Source of the DNA: Sphingobacteriaceae bacterium
GTDB taxonomy: Bacteria > Bacteroidota > Bacteroidia > Sphingobacteriales > Sphingobacteriaceae
Direction of reading: 5' to 3'
Length of the DNA stretch: 64,000 nt
NCBI GenBank assembly: GCA_017745075.1
Contig: JAGIAD010000001.1
Coordinates: forward strand, 623,291 to 687,290
The position numbers were made by a program, and so were the translations under genes. Of the stretch, positions 1-8,054 are shown piece by piece (position 1 is the first letter of the stretch; each line of letters begins with the position of its first letter). The notes below the pieces were generated by a model that was not told the DNA's origin, did no database searches, and worked only from the letters and a program-made list of their open reading frames with translations.

Positions 1-338
1 ATGGTAATTTTGATGATGAGCGCAAAACATGGACTTCGCAGCCACGTGATTTCTTTAGCAAACCAAAACCAGCTGCAGGTGCAACGGCCTCTGCGCCACC
101 GGCAAGACCAAAAACCACCTCATTACTGGCAAAGGCGCACATTCCAACACCTGGGTTTACCCCATCGCAACCACATGAATTTCAAGTTGGTATGGAAGTA
201 GAACACGAAAAATTCGGTTTTGGAAAAATCATCAGTTTAGAAGGGGCCTTGCCTGACGTTAAGGCTACTGTATTCTTTCAGGGTTTAGGCAACAAGCAAT
301 TACTGCTTAAATTTGCGAAACTGATGATTGTGAAGTAA
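1..338 (+). CDS. UvrD/PcrA-type DNA helicase, C-terminal end only
   Basis: The frame beginning at base 3 is open from the window edge to a TAA at 336-338. It encodes the last 111 or so residues of a longer protein: a Pro/Ala/Lys-rich linker, then a compact module reading VGMEVEHEKFGFGKIISLEG and ending in LLLKFAKLMIVK. That module matches the C-terminal Tudor-like domain of UvrD/PcrA superfamily 1 helicases, which contacts RNA polymerase in the known proteins. The helicase motor lies outside the window, so the assignment rests only on this tail. The ATG-initiated reading at base 1 is in another frame and is a shadow. Confidence 0.75.
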   Translation, partial: GNFDDERKTWTSQPRDFFSKPKPAAGATASAPPARPKTTSLLAKAHIPTPGFTPSQPHEFQVGMEVEHEKFGFGKIISLEGALPDVKATVFFQGLGNKQLLLKFAKLMIVK

Positions 339-343
339 TTTTT

Positions 344-412
344 TTACCACAAAGACACCAAATCACGAAGAAAATTAATATAACCTTTGTGTTTTTGTGC
401 CTTCGTGGTTAA
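344..412. repeat. Dispersed palindromic repeat, family C (copy 1)
   Basis: An imperfect inverted repeat fills the gap between the helicase and smc. The left arm reads ttaccacaaagacaccaaat and the right arm closes with ccttcgtggttaa. It is a variant of the accacagat/atctgtggt elements at 26390, 39697 and 43801, with cacaaag and cacgaag words replacing cacagat. No coding potential was seen. It could fold as a transcript-end hairpin. Confidence 0.6.
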
Positions 413-559
413 TTATGAAAATATAGAATAAGAAAGAAGTGATTATCCTTTCAATTTTGCGTCCTTTACCTTTTCTATTAGTGGCCCTTGCGGTGAAAAC
501 CACTTGAAAAAACACAAAATTATCCTTAATATTGGGGTCGGTTCTCCCGATTATAAACC

Positions 560-3500
560 ATGCAACTTACCAGGTTAGAAATTAAAGGTTTTAAGAGCTT
601 TGGCGATAAAGTGACCATCAATTTTAATGAGGGCGTTACTGCTATTGTAGGTCCTAATGGTTGCGGAAAATCAAATGTTATCGATGCCATGCGCTGGGTT
701 TTGGGCGAACAGAGTACCAAAGCCTTACGTTCTGAAAAAATGGAAAACATTATTTTCAATGGAACCAAAAACCGCAAGCAGGCACAACTTGCCGAGGTTT
801 CGCTAAGCTTTGATAATACCAAGAACATCCTTCCTACCGCATACTCACAGGTAACCGTAACCCGTAAGCTTTATAGAAACGGCGATAGTGAATATCGTTT
901 AAATGATGTTCAGTGCAGATTAAAAGACATTACCGACCTGTTTTTAGATACTGGAATCGGCTCAGATAGTTATTCGATCATCGAGCTCAAAATGGTTGAT
1001 GAGATCATTACCAATAAAGAACACAGCCGCCGTTCCTTATTTGAGGAAGCCTCCGGAATCTCGAAATACAAATTACGTAAAAAACAGACTTTCAACAAAT
1101 TAAAAGATACCGAAGCCGATTTAGAGCGTGTTGAAGATTTACTTTTCGAAATTGAAAAGAACCTTAAAACATTAGAAAACCAGGCCCGTAAAGCCGAACG
1201 TTATTATAAATTAAAAGAGCAGTACCGCGAATTGAGTGTACAATTGGCTACCCATCGTATTGCTTTTTTCCGTACCGATTTAAATGCTCTGGAAATACAG
1301 GAGCAAAATCAACAGGTCAACCGCACAGAGCTTAGTGCCAAAATTGATACCGGCGAAGTTGAACTGCAAAAACTTAAGCTTGCAAGCATCAGTCAGGAGA
1401 AAAACCTTTCTGTACAACAAAAAGCTACAAACGAGTTTATTTCCAAAATCAGGGCCTACGAAAGCGAGAAAAAAGTAAAAAACGAACAGATGCGCTTTTT
1501 ACAGGAAAAGGAAACACGTTTATCTGGCGAGCTCGAAAAAGATAAGAACCAGATTAACCACATTAAATACAATATCAAGCGTTTAAATGAGGAAATCGTA
1601 ACTGAAACAGAAGTATTTAACCGACTGGATTCTGACTTAAAACAATTAAAATCGACACTTGATACATTACGAGAACAGCAGCAGATTGAAAAAAACCGGA
1701 TCGATAACCTGATCAGATCGGTTAATGAGCTGCAGAACAGCGTATACCAGTCTCAAAAGGAAATAGACATCCTCAATATCCAAAAAGATGCCCTCGTACA
1801 GGAAAGCAACCGGAATGTTGATGATACCGAAACCAAGACTTTAGAATTAAAAGCATTTGACCATGCTTTGGCCGAGTTAGACATACAGGTTAGGGAAAAA
1901 CAGGCCAATATTAAAAACCTGACTGAAGCTGAAGAGCTCTTAAAGGAAAAATTGGCTGTTGCAGAAATAAACCTAAGTTCGAACAAGGAAAAACTGACGG
2001 CCGAAAACCGTAAAAAAGATGCCAAGCAGAACGAATATAACCTGACTAAATCGCTGGTCGACAGCCTGGAAGGTTTTCCGGAATCAATCCGTTTTTTAAA
2101 GAAAAATAATGCTTTTGCGAAAAGCGCCCTACTCCTTTCAGATATCTTGTTCTGTAATGAGGATTACCGGATTGCCATAGAAAATTACCTCGAACCGGTA
2201 ATGAACCACTACGTGGTTGAAAAATATGCCGATGCCGTTCAGGCCATTAATCTTTTAACAGATGCAAGCCGGGGAAGGGCGAATTTCTTTATTCTGGAAA
2301 ATATTCCTGATAAAAACCCGGTTATTGGCACCCACGAAGGCCTTGTTTCTGCTTTATCGGTTATTGAGGTCGACAAAAAATACCAGCACCTTTGTAACCT
2401 GCTTTTACAAAACGTATATATCGCTATAACTGAGCAGGAAAACCTGTTCAAGGAAACGCCAACCGATAGTTTAACCATCTTGGCCAAAAATGGAAAATAT
2501 GCACAAACCAAATTCACTTTATCTGGTGGTTCAGTGGGTTTGTTTGAGGGTAAAAGAATTGGCCGTGCCAAGAATTTAGAAAATCTGGCCAAAGAAATTA
2601 AAGCTTCAGAATCACTGATCAATCAATATAATGCGGCCATAAAAGCTGAAACAGACAATATATTCGCCCTAAAAGAGGCTTCAAAAATTAATCAGATCAA
2701 CGCTTTACAGCAGGAAATGAACCGTTTAAATAACGAACACATTTCAGTACAGACCCGTCGCGATCAATACCAGGAGTTTATCACCACCAGCGAAAACCGC
2801 AAAACTGATATTGCCCAAAAGATCATATCAATAGAAAAAGCTTTATCAGAAAAATTGCCGGCACTTGTTCAACTGCAAAAAGATCAACAGGAAGCTCATG
2901 TTAATTTGCAGGAACAACAGCTTAATTATCAGGAAATTGCCGACCAGGTAAATGAAAGTGCGGGAAAATACAACCAGGACAATATCCGTTTCCACCAACA
3001 ACAGAATAAACTATCGGGCCTGGAAAAGGATTTAGACTACCGTTTCGTACAGGAAGAAGCGTTGAACAAACGTATTGCCCAAAACGACAAAGAATTACAG
3101 GAAGCTTTAATCCAGATTACCGCAACTTTACAACATACCGATCTGAATGATGATACGCTCTTAGAGATGTATCAACAGCGTGAGGAGATGGAAAAAGGAC
3201 TTGCTGAAGCAGAACAAGCTTATTTTACGAGCAAGGGAAGTATTAACGAGGTTGAAAATGACCTGACCAATATCCGTAAAAACCGCGAAGAAACCGATTT
3301 TCTCTTAACCGAGATCAAGGATAAGAAGAATGCTTTAAAAATCGACTTAAATGCATTAAAAGAGCGTTTAGCTGTCGAATTTAACATTGATATTAATGAC
3401 CTCCTGGAAACCGATACCGAAATTGAAGCACTGGAAAGTGAGTTCGAGCTACGCCAAAAAGTAGAAAAAATGAAGCGCCAGCTGGATGAGTTTGGGGCCA

Positions 3501-4099
3501 TCAACTCTATGGCTATGGAGGCCTTTAAAGAAATGGAAGAGCGTTATACTTTCATCCAGAGCCAGAAAAAAGACCTTAATGCAGCCAAAACTGATCTTTT
3601 ACAAACCATTAAAGAGATAGACGACACTGCAAAAGATAAATTTATGCAGGCTTTTACCCAGGCCCGCGAACATTTTATCGTAGTGTTCCGCTCTTTATTT
3701 AACGAAGAAGATAGCTGCGACCTGATTTTATCAGATATTAACAATCCTTTAGAAGCTGATATCGACATAGTGGCCCGTCCGAAAGGTAAAAGACCATTAT
3801 CCATCAATCAACTATCCGGTGGTGAAAAAACGTTAACGGCTACCGCCCTGTTATTTTCACTTTACCTGTTAAAACCTGCACCTTTCTGTATTTTTGACGA
3901 GGTTGATGCGCCGCTGGATGATACTAACATCGATAAATTCAATAATATTATCCGTAAATTCTCTGATCAGTCGCAGTTTATCATTGTATCGCATAATAAA
4001 CGGACCATTGCCAGTACCGATATTATTTATGGTGTAACCATGGTAGAACAAGGCGTTTCGCGGGTTGTGGCCGTCGATTTGAGGGAAGTAGCGGCGTAA
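560..4099 (+). CDS. smc: Chromosome segregation ATPase SMC
   Basis: This 1179-residue protein has the full SMC layout. Walker A (GPNGCGKS) is at residues 31-38, followed by long Glu/Lys/Gln-rich coiled coil, a globular hinge around 520-680, and a second coiled coil. The ABC signature LSGGEKTLTATALL lies near 1087 and Walker B FCIFDEVDAPLDD near 1112. The length is normal for bacterial SMC. In the known system SMC dimers join ScpA/ScpB to compact and segregate chromosomes; no scpA or scpB lies in this window. The ATG at 560 directly precedes the conserved LTRLEIKGFKSF start, which fixes the N terminus. A hairpin follows the stop. Confidence 0.97.
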   Translation: MQLTRLEIKGFKSFGDKVTINFNEGVTAIVGPNGCGKSNVIDAMRWVLGEQSTKALRSEKMENIIFNGTKNRKQAQLAEVSLSFDNTKNILPTAYSQVTVTRKLYRNGDSEYRLNDVQCRLKDITDLFLDTGIGSDSYSIIELKMVDEIITNKEHSRRSLFEEASGISKYKLRKKQTFNKLKDTEADLERVEDLLFEIEKNLKTLENQARKAERYYKLKEQYRELSVQLATHRIAFFRTDLNALEIQEQNQQVNRTELSAKIDTGEVELQKLKLASISQEKNLSVQQKATNEFISKIRAYESEKKVKNEQMRFLQEKETRLSGELEKDKNQINHIKYNIKRLNEEIVTETEVFNRLDSDLKQLKSTLDTLREQQQIEKNRIDNLIRSVNELQNSVYQSQKEIDILNIQKDALVQESNRNVDDTETKTLELKAFDHALAELDIQVREKQANIKNLTEAEELLKEKLAVAEINLSSNKEKLTAENRKKDAKQNEYNLTKSLVDSLEGFPESIRFLKKNNAFAKSALLLSDILFCNEDYRIAIENYLEPVMNHYVVEKYADAVQAINLLTDASRGRANFFILENIPDKNPVIGTHEGLVSALSVIEVDKKYQHLCNLLLQNVYIAITEQENLFKETPTDSLTILAKNGKYAQTKFTLSGGSVGLFEGKRIGRAKNLENLAKEIKASESLINQYNAAIKAETDNIFALKEASKINQINALQQEMNRLNNEHISVQTRRDQYQEFITTSENRKTDIAQKIISIEKALSEKLPALVQLQKDQQEAHVNLQEQQLNYQEIADQVNESAGKYNQDNIRFHQQQNKLSGLEKDLDYRFVQEEALNKRIAQNDKELQEALIQITATLQHTDLNDDTLLEMYQQREEMEKGLAEAEQAYFTSKGSINEVENDLTNIRKNREETDFLLTEIKDKKNALKIDLNALKERLAVEFNIDINDLLETDTEIEALESEFELRQKVEKMKRQLDEFGAINSMAMEAFKEMEERYTFIQSQKKDLNAAKTDLLQTIKEIDDTAKDKFMQAFTQAREHFIVVFRSLFNEEDSCDLILSDINNPLEADIDIVARPKGKRPLSINQLSGGEKTLTATALLFSLYLLKPAPFCIFDEVDAPLDDTNIDKFNNIIRKFSDQSQFIIVSHNKRTIASTDIIYGVTMVEQGVSRVVAVDLREVAA

Positions 4100-4108
4100 C
4101 ATATTTCC

Positions 4109-4141
4109 AGACCTCGCAGGTTTTTAAAACCTACGAGGTCT
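4109..4141. terminator. Palindrome of family D, likely smc terminator
   Basis: Two 16-base arms, agacctcgcaggtttt at 4109-4124 and aaaacctacgaggtct at 4126-4141, pair with a single wobble. The hairpin begins 9 bases after the smc stop. There is no U-tract beyond the stem, so Rho-independent action is uncertain. The same stem recurs at 18006-18036, so it is a dispersed element. Confidence 0.55.
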
Positions 4142-4214
4142 GAGGGGATACAATGGTACACCCCAATTTTAAACAAAGCAATCTTTTATTAGCATTTTTT
4201 TAATTTGAAAATGA

Positions 4215-4315
4215 AAGCAACAGCTTTTGACGGCCTTCAGTCCTGCTGTACACTATAGCCTCGCGAAAAGCTCGGGCTGCCGTTTCCATCAGGTTTAGCA
4301 AGGCAATACAGTACA
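4215..4315. repeat. Dispersed repeat, family B (copy 1)
   Basis: The segment carries the family B landmarks cagtcctgct and, about 50 bases later, ccatcaggttta, separated by a variable gcctcgcgaaaagctcggg core. Other copies are at 32150, 39511, 47524, 47701 and 59762. Together with the family A element at 4381 and the hairpin at 4109 it accounts for most of the 370-base gene-free stretch between smc and the M28 peptidase gene. Confidence 0.6.
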
Positions 4316-4380
4316 AAAAACAGCGTTTGCAGTTCTATATCCTAATAATTAATATCTTTAGGAAATTTTAAACAGGTAAT

Positions 4381-4446
4381 CGTCATTTCGAGCGAAGTGC
4401 AACACACTCGGGAAATCTACCGATAGCTATCGGACCGGGATGACGA
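4381..4446. repeat. Dispersed repeat, family A (copy 1)
   Basis: The element opens with cgtcatttcgagcgaagtgc and closes with gggatgacga, so the ends are inverted (cgtcat/atgacg). Inside is a perfect 14-base palindrome ccgatagctatcgg at 4420-4433. Further copies are at 17518, 23326, 28746, 40444 and 45410. It ends only 23 bases before the next start codon and may therefore lie in the leader of the peptidase mRNA. Confidence 0.65.
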
Positions 4447-4469
4447 CCTAAATTATGACAAAATAAATC

Positions 4470-5444
4470 ATGAGAATCCTATATATCCTTCCCTTAGCTA
4501 TGATGCTAAGCTGCTGTTCATCAGTAAAGAACCAAAGTACCGGCAGTAGCGAAAAACTTGACAACCAACTACTTAAAGACGTTGAAGTGCTGTCATCAGA
4601 TGCTTACCAGGGCAGAAAAACAGGTACCAAAGGCGCTGAAATGGCCAGGGCTTATATCATTGCACGCTTTCAGAAACTGGGTTTGAAATCCTATCCGCAA
4701 CATGTAAACTATGCCCAGGAATTTACGTTTAACAGCAGAAACAGCACTAAGGTAAATGGCACCAACATTATTGGCTACATCCCCGGAAAAGGCAACAATG
4801 CAATTGTAGTTTCGGCACATTACGACCATTTAGGGATAGTTAAAGATGAGATTTTTAATGGTGCCGATGATAACGCTTCGGGTACAGCCGGATTATTAAA
4901 AATTGCAGCTTACTTTGCTAAACACAAACCCAATAACACCATCATTTTTGCTGCATTTGATGCTGAGGAAATGGGCTTGCAGGGCGCAAAAGCTTTCGTA
5001 GCCAATCCTCCGGTACCGGTTAATACTATTGCCATTAACCTGAATATGGATATGATTAGCCATAGCGATAAAGGCGAATTGTACGTGTGCGGAACTTTCA
5101 AACATCCGGATTTAAAGAAATATGTAGATACGACAAAAACCAATATTAAAGTACTTTTTGGTCACGACGATCCTAAACTTGGTCACGATGACTGGACAAA
5201 CCAAAGCGACCAGGGTGCATTTAACGCTAAAAACATTCCATTCCTGTATTTTGGTGTAGAAGACCATAAAGATTATCATCAAGCCACCGACGAATATTCG
5301 ACCATCACCAGGCAATTTTTCAGCAATGCAGCAAATACTGTATTGGATGTGGTTAAAAGTATCGATGCACAAACCGGCTTACAACAGCTGCTGAAGGATA
5401 AAATGATCATGATGGACAATCCAAGAAAATCAGAAAGGTTTTAA
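4470..5444 (+). CDS. M28-family zinc aminopeptidase, lipoprotein
   Basis: The 324-residue product begins with a lipoprotein signal peptide (hydrophobic stretch then LSCCSS, lipobox Cys 15 or 16). The M28 metal centre is visible in order: SAHYDHLG (His117), GADDNASGTAGLL (Asp133/134), FDAEEMGLQG (Glu166/167), NMDMISH (Asp194) and HQATDEYSTI (His270). These match the co-catalytic two-zinc site of M28 aminopeptidases such as those of Vibrio and Streptomyces. It is probably anchored in the periplasm or outer membrane and trims peptides; the substrate is unknown. A strong terminator follows. Confidence 0.88.
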   Translation: MRILYILPLAMMLSCCSSVKNQSTGSSEKLDNQLLKDVEVLSSDAYQGRKTGTKGAEMARAYIIARFQKLGLKSYPQHVNYAQEFTFNSRNSTKVNGTNIIGYIPGKGNNAIVVSAHYDHLGIVKDEIFNGADDNASGTAGLLKIAAYFAKHKPNNTIIFAAFDAEEMGLQGAKAFVANPPVPVNTIAINLNMDMISHSDKGELYVCGTFKHPDLKKYVDTTKTNIKVLFGHDDPKLGHDDWTNQSDQGAFNAKNIPFLYFGVEDHKDYHQATDEYSTITRQFFSNAANTVLDVVKSIDAQTGLQQLLKDKMIMMDNPRKSERF

Positions 5445-5465
5445 CAAACTGATTGATCTAAATCT

Positions 5466-5493
5466 AAACCTGTCCTACCGGGCAGGTTTTTTT
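5466..5493 (+). terminator. Rho-independent terminator after the M28 gene
   Basis: A stem of aaacctg-tcc and ggg-caggttt with a tacc loop is followed by seven T residues on the + strand. It sits 22 bases past the peptidase stop and isolates it from the blaI operon. Confidence 0.8.
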
Positions 5494-5547
5494 ATGCCGT
5501 AATATTTTTAGGATTAAAATTAATTAATTGATTATCAATTAATTAAT

Positions 5548-5621
5548 GTTAATACTATAAAAATAGTTGTAAAACTAGTTTTATAGTATTAACTTCATAT
5601 AACCGAACTATAAAAGTAGTT
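5548..5621 (+). promoter_or_regulatory. Three ACTA-N6-TAGT operator dyads before blaI
   Basis: Three copies of the dyad ACTA-N6-TAGT are seen at 5554-5567, 5574-5587 and 5607-5620. The first two are also the arms of a 20+20 base inverted repeat (5548-5567 and 5574-5593, one mismatch, 6-base spacer). Centre-to-centre distances are 20 and 33 bases, close to two and three helical turns. BlaI/MecI-family repressors bind short dyads as dimers and repress their own operon, so these are the obvious candidate operators. A weak -7-like TAGTTTTA overlaps the second dyad. The third ends four bases before the blaI ATG. Confidence 0.75.
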
Positions 5622-5624
5622 ACC

Positions 5625-5996
5625 ATGATAAAAGAACTCACAAAAGCAGAAGAACAGATTATGCTCATCCTTTGGGAAATGGGCGAAGCATTGGTAAAAG
5701 ACGTAATTGAGAAAATGAACGAACCCAAACCGGCTTACAATACGGTTTCTACCGTGATCAGGGTTTTAGAAACCAAGGGATTTGTTGATCATAAAGCCAT
5801 TGGCAATACCTACATCTACTTCCCTATTGTAAAAGAAACTGATTATAAACGCTTTGCTTTAAATAAAGTGATGAACAATTATTTCGAAAACTCGTACGAA
5901 AGCCTGGTTTCATTTCTGGTAAAAGAAAAAAGTATGAGTACCCAGGAACTCGATGAAATTATCCAATTGGCAGAAAAACTTAAAAACAACAAGTGA
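5625..5996 (+). CDS. BlaI/MecI-family winged-helix repressor
   Basis: The 123-residue protein opens with LTKAEEQIMLILWEMGEALV and contains PAYNTVSTVIRVLETKGFV, the recognition helix and wing region of BlaI/MecI/CopY repressors. The C-terminal third is a helical dimerisation region. In characterised pairs the repressor is inactivated by proteolysis triggered by the partner M56 membrane protease. Here the M56 gene follows with a TGATG overlap, so the two form one operon. Three dyads directly upstream suggest autorepression. No beta-lactamase gene is adjacent, so the inducing signal is unknown. Confidence 0.92.
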   Translation: MIKELTKAEEQIMLILWEMGEALVKDVIEKMNEPKPAYNTVSTVIRVLETKGFVDHKAIGNTYIYFPIVKETDYKRFALNKVMNNYFENSYESLVSFLVKEKSMSTQELDEIIQLAEKLKNNK

Positions 5997-7393
5997 TGAA
6001 CTGGTTATATTACTTACTCGAAGCCAATCTATACCTCGTCATATTTTACGGGTTTTATAGGTTATTCCTGCGCCATGATACTTTTTATGGTTTAAACAGG
6101 TATTACCTCATCTTCAGTTCGGTACTGGCTTTTGCACTCCCGTTTTTTCAACTGGGCTTTCTTAAAAAAGAAGTCGTAATGAGTTATGCTCCATTTACCG
6201 GAACTCCGGAAACGCCTTCCCTTTTTACCCTTGAAAATGGTGTATTGTTATTGTATGCCATTGTATCACTGGTTTTAATTTTAAAAATTTGCCTGGGATT
6301 ACATAACCTTCAAAGCATCATAAGCAAAGCCAAAAAGACTAAAGAAAACGGTATTACCTTAATTGAGATCGAAAACTCCAAAATGGCATTTTCATTTTTC
6401 AATTTCCTGTTTATCGATCCCGAACTTAATCAGAAAACAACCATTTTAAAGCATGAAATGGTTCATATCAGGCAAAAACATAGCGTAGATATTCTATTAT
6501 TCGAACTGATCCAGATTTCAAGCTGGTTTAATCCAATAACCTATCTCATCAAAAATGATATTAAGCTCATTCACGAATACCTGGCAGACGAAGTAACTAC
6601 CAATAAAGATATTGCCAAATACGAGTACGCCATGTTTCTGATCCAAAACTCGTATGATAATCAAAAAGTTGGCCTAACCAATCATTTTTTTAATTCGTCA
6701 TTATTAAAAAATAGAATAAGTATGTTAAATCAAAAAAAATCGGCAAAGTGGGCCAGGCTCAAATTGTTGTTTATCCTTCCGCTAACCGGACTGATGCTAT
6801 GCCTGTCTACGATGGCATTTACAAAAGATTATGCGACCATCCAATTTGGACAAAAAAAGGAAAGTTTAGCCATCGTTTTTCAAGACACCACCAGGAAAAA
6901 AGCCGACAAGAAGAAGTTACCGCCGCCACCTCCTAAAGAACCGGGCCAAATAAAATCTAAAAAAGTTAAAGAAATAACGATAAATGAACCACTTATCGTT
7001 ACTGATCATAAAAGATTACCACCACCGCCACCAGCTCCCGGCCCTTTAAAATCAAAAAAACCTGGTCAACCGAAAGTTAATGAGGTTCGTTTTCCTCTTC
7101 CCACCGTAAAAAAAGATAAAAAGAATGTGCCGGCACCCCCACCCCCACCGGTTGAACCAAAAGCGACCAAAAGTGGAAATGATAGCGAAACCATTACCGG
7201 TATTGTAATCAATGATAATAATAAGGCACAATCTATTACAAGTACCTCACTAACAGAACAAAAGGATTTAAAACCGATAACTGTTACAGGCTATATAAAT
7301 CCAGGTAATAAAAATACAATACCAGCCAAAAAGATAAAAGGAACAAAGACCGAAGAAGTTATAGTTGTGGGTTATTCCAGCAAAAAACAATAA
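5996..7393 (+). CDS. BlaR1-like M56 membrane metalloprotease
   Basis: The 465-residue protein has N-terminal hydrophobic segments near residues 2-22, 36-55 and 84-104, the M56 zinc motif HEMVH at about 153-157 with LIHEYLADE downstream, and a last membrane segment near 256-275. After it comes a Pro/Lys-rich tail with runs of five or more prolines in three places, ending in EEVIVVGYSSKKQ. There is no penicillin-binding sensor domain as in BlaR1, so the input is something else. The ATG at 5996 shares a base with the blaI stop; a GTG at 5993 is the alternative. The stop abuts that of the convergent rsmG. Confidence 0.88.
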   Translation: MNWLYYLLEANLYLVIFYGFYRLFLRHDTFYGLNRYYLIFSSVLAFALPFFQLGFLKKEVVMSYAPFTGTPETPSLFTLENGVLLLYAIVSLVLILKICLGLHNLQSIISKAKKTKENGITLIEIENSKMAFSFFNFLFIDPELNQKTTILKHEMVHIRQKHSVDILLFELIQISSWFNPITYLIKNDIKLIHEYLADEVTTNKDIAKYEYAMFLIQNSYDNQKVGLTNHFFNSSLLKNRISMLNQKKSAKWARLKLLFILPLTGLMLCLSTMAFTKDYATIQFGQKKESLAIVFQDTTRKKADKKKLPPPPPKEPGQIKSKKVKEITINEPLIVTDHKRLPPPPPAPGPLKSKKPGQPKVNEVRFPLPTVKKDKKNVPAPPPPPVEPKATKSGNDSETITGIVINDNNKAQSITSTSLTEQKDLKPITVTGYINPGNKNTIPAKKIKGTKTEEVIVVGYSSKKQ

Positions 7394-8029
7394 TTACTGT
7401 GGCACGTAAACCACATATTTCGTTTCGAAGAAATTTTCTTCAAAATAAGCTGAAAGCGGATATAATTCTGCTTTCAGTTTTGATTCTTTGATTTCCTCTG
7501 CCAAATCGCCGCCTTTTAAATACAGGATCCCATTCGGAATAGCATTAACCGATTCTTTTTTAAATTTACCTTGTATCCAGGGATAAAACTCACCTAAACG
7601 GGTAACTGCCCGCGAAACCACGAAATTAAATTTTTCTTTAACCTGTTCGGCCCTTAAATGATCAGCCCTTAAATTCTTCAAACCTAATGCCGAAGCCACT
7701 TCTTTTACCACTTTAATCTTTTTCCCGATAGAATCTACCAGGTAAAATTGCGTATCAGGAAATAAGATGGCTAATGGAATACCTGGAAAACCACCGCCTG
7801 TACCTACATCCAAAACAGACTCGCCGGCTTTAAAAGTACAGACCTTTGCTATCCCCAACGAATGCAATACATGGCGCTCATATAATTCTTCAATATCTTT
7901 TCTGGAAATTACATTGATCTGCGCATTCCAAAAGCTATATAATTCGAACAGTTGCGAAAATTGGGCTATCTGTTTTTCGCTTAAATCGGGAAAATATTTT
8001 AAAATGATATCGGGTTTTACATCAGGCAT
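7394..8029 (-). CDS. rsmG: 16S rRNA (guanine-N7) methyltransferase RsmG
   Basis: The 211-residue product matches RsmG (GidB). It has an N-terminal helical region with FWNAQINVISRKD, the SAM-binding loop VLDVGTGGGFPGIPLAI at about 72-88, and a later VSRAVTRLGEF motif. The known enzyme methylates G527 of 16S rRNA using S-adenosylmethionine. It lies 25 bases downstream of the glycosyltransferase gene on the same strand and is probably co-transcribed with it. Its stop codon is immediately next to the stop of the M56 gene from the other strand. Confidence 0.94.
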   Translation of the reverse strand: MPDVKPDIILKYFPDLSEKQIAQFSQLFELYSFWNAQINVISRKDIEELYERHVLHSLGIAKVCTFKAGESVLDVGTGGGFPGIPLAILFPDTQFYLVDSIGKKIKVVKEVASALGLKNLRADHLRAEQVKEKFNFVVSRAVTRLGEFYPWIQGKFKKESVNAIPNGILYLKGGDLAEEIKESKLKAELYPLSAYFEENFFETKYVVYVPQ

Positions 8030-8054
8030 ATTGTACTTTCTAAAGTATTATTGA

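Noticed and set aside
1..201. 66-residue ATG frame at the window start
   Set aside because: It overlaps the helicase C terminus in another frame; its composition is a shadow of the Pro/Ala linker.
5625..7393. A beta-lactam resistance operon
   Set aside because: The M56 protein has no penicillin-binding sensor domain and no lactamase gene is adjacent; the MBL gene at 45684 is 40 kb away.
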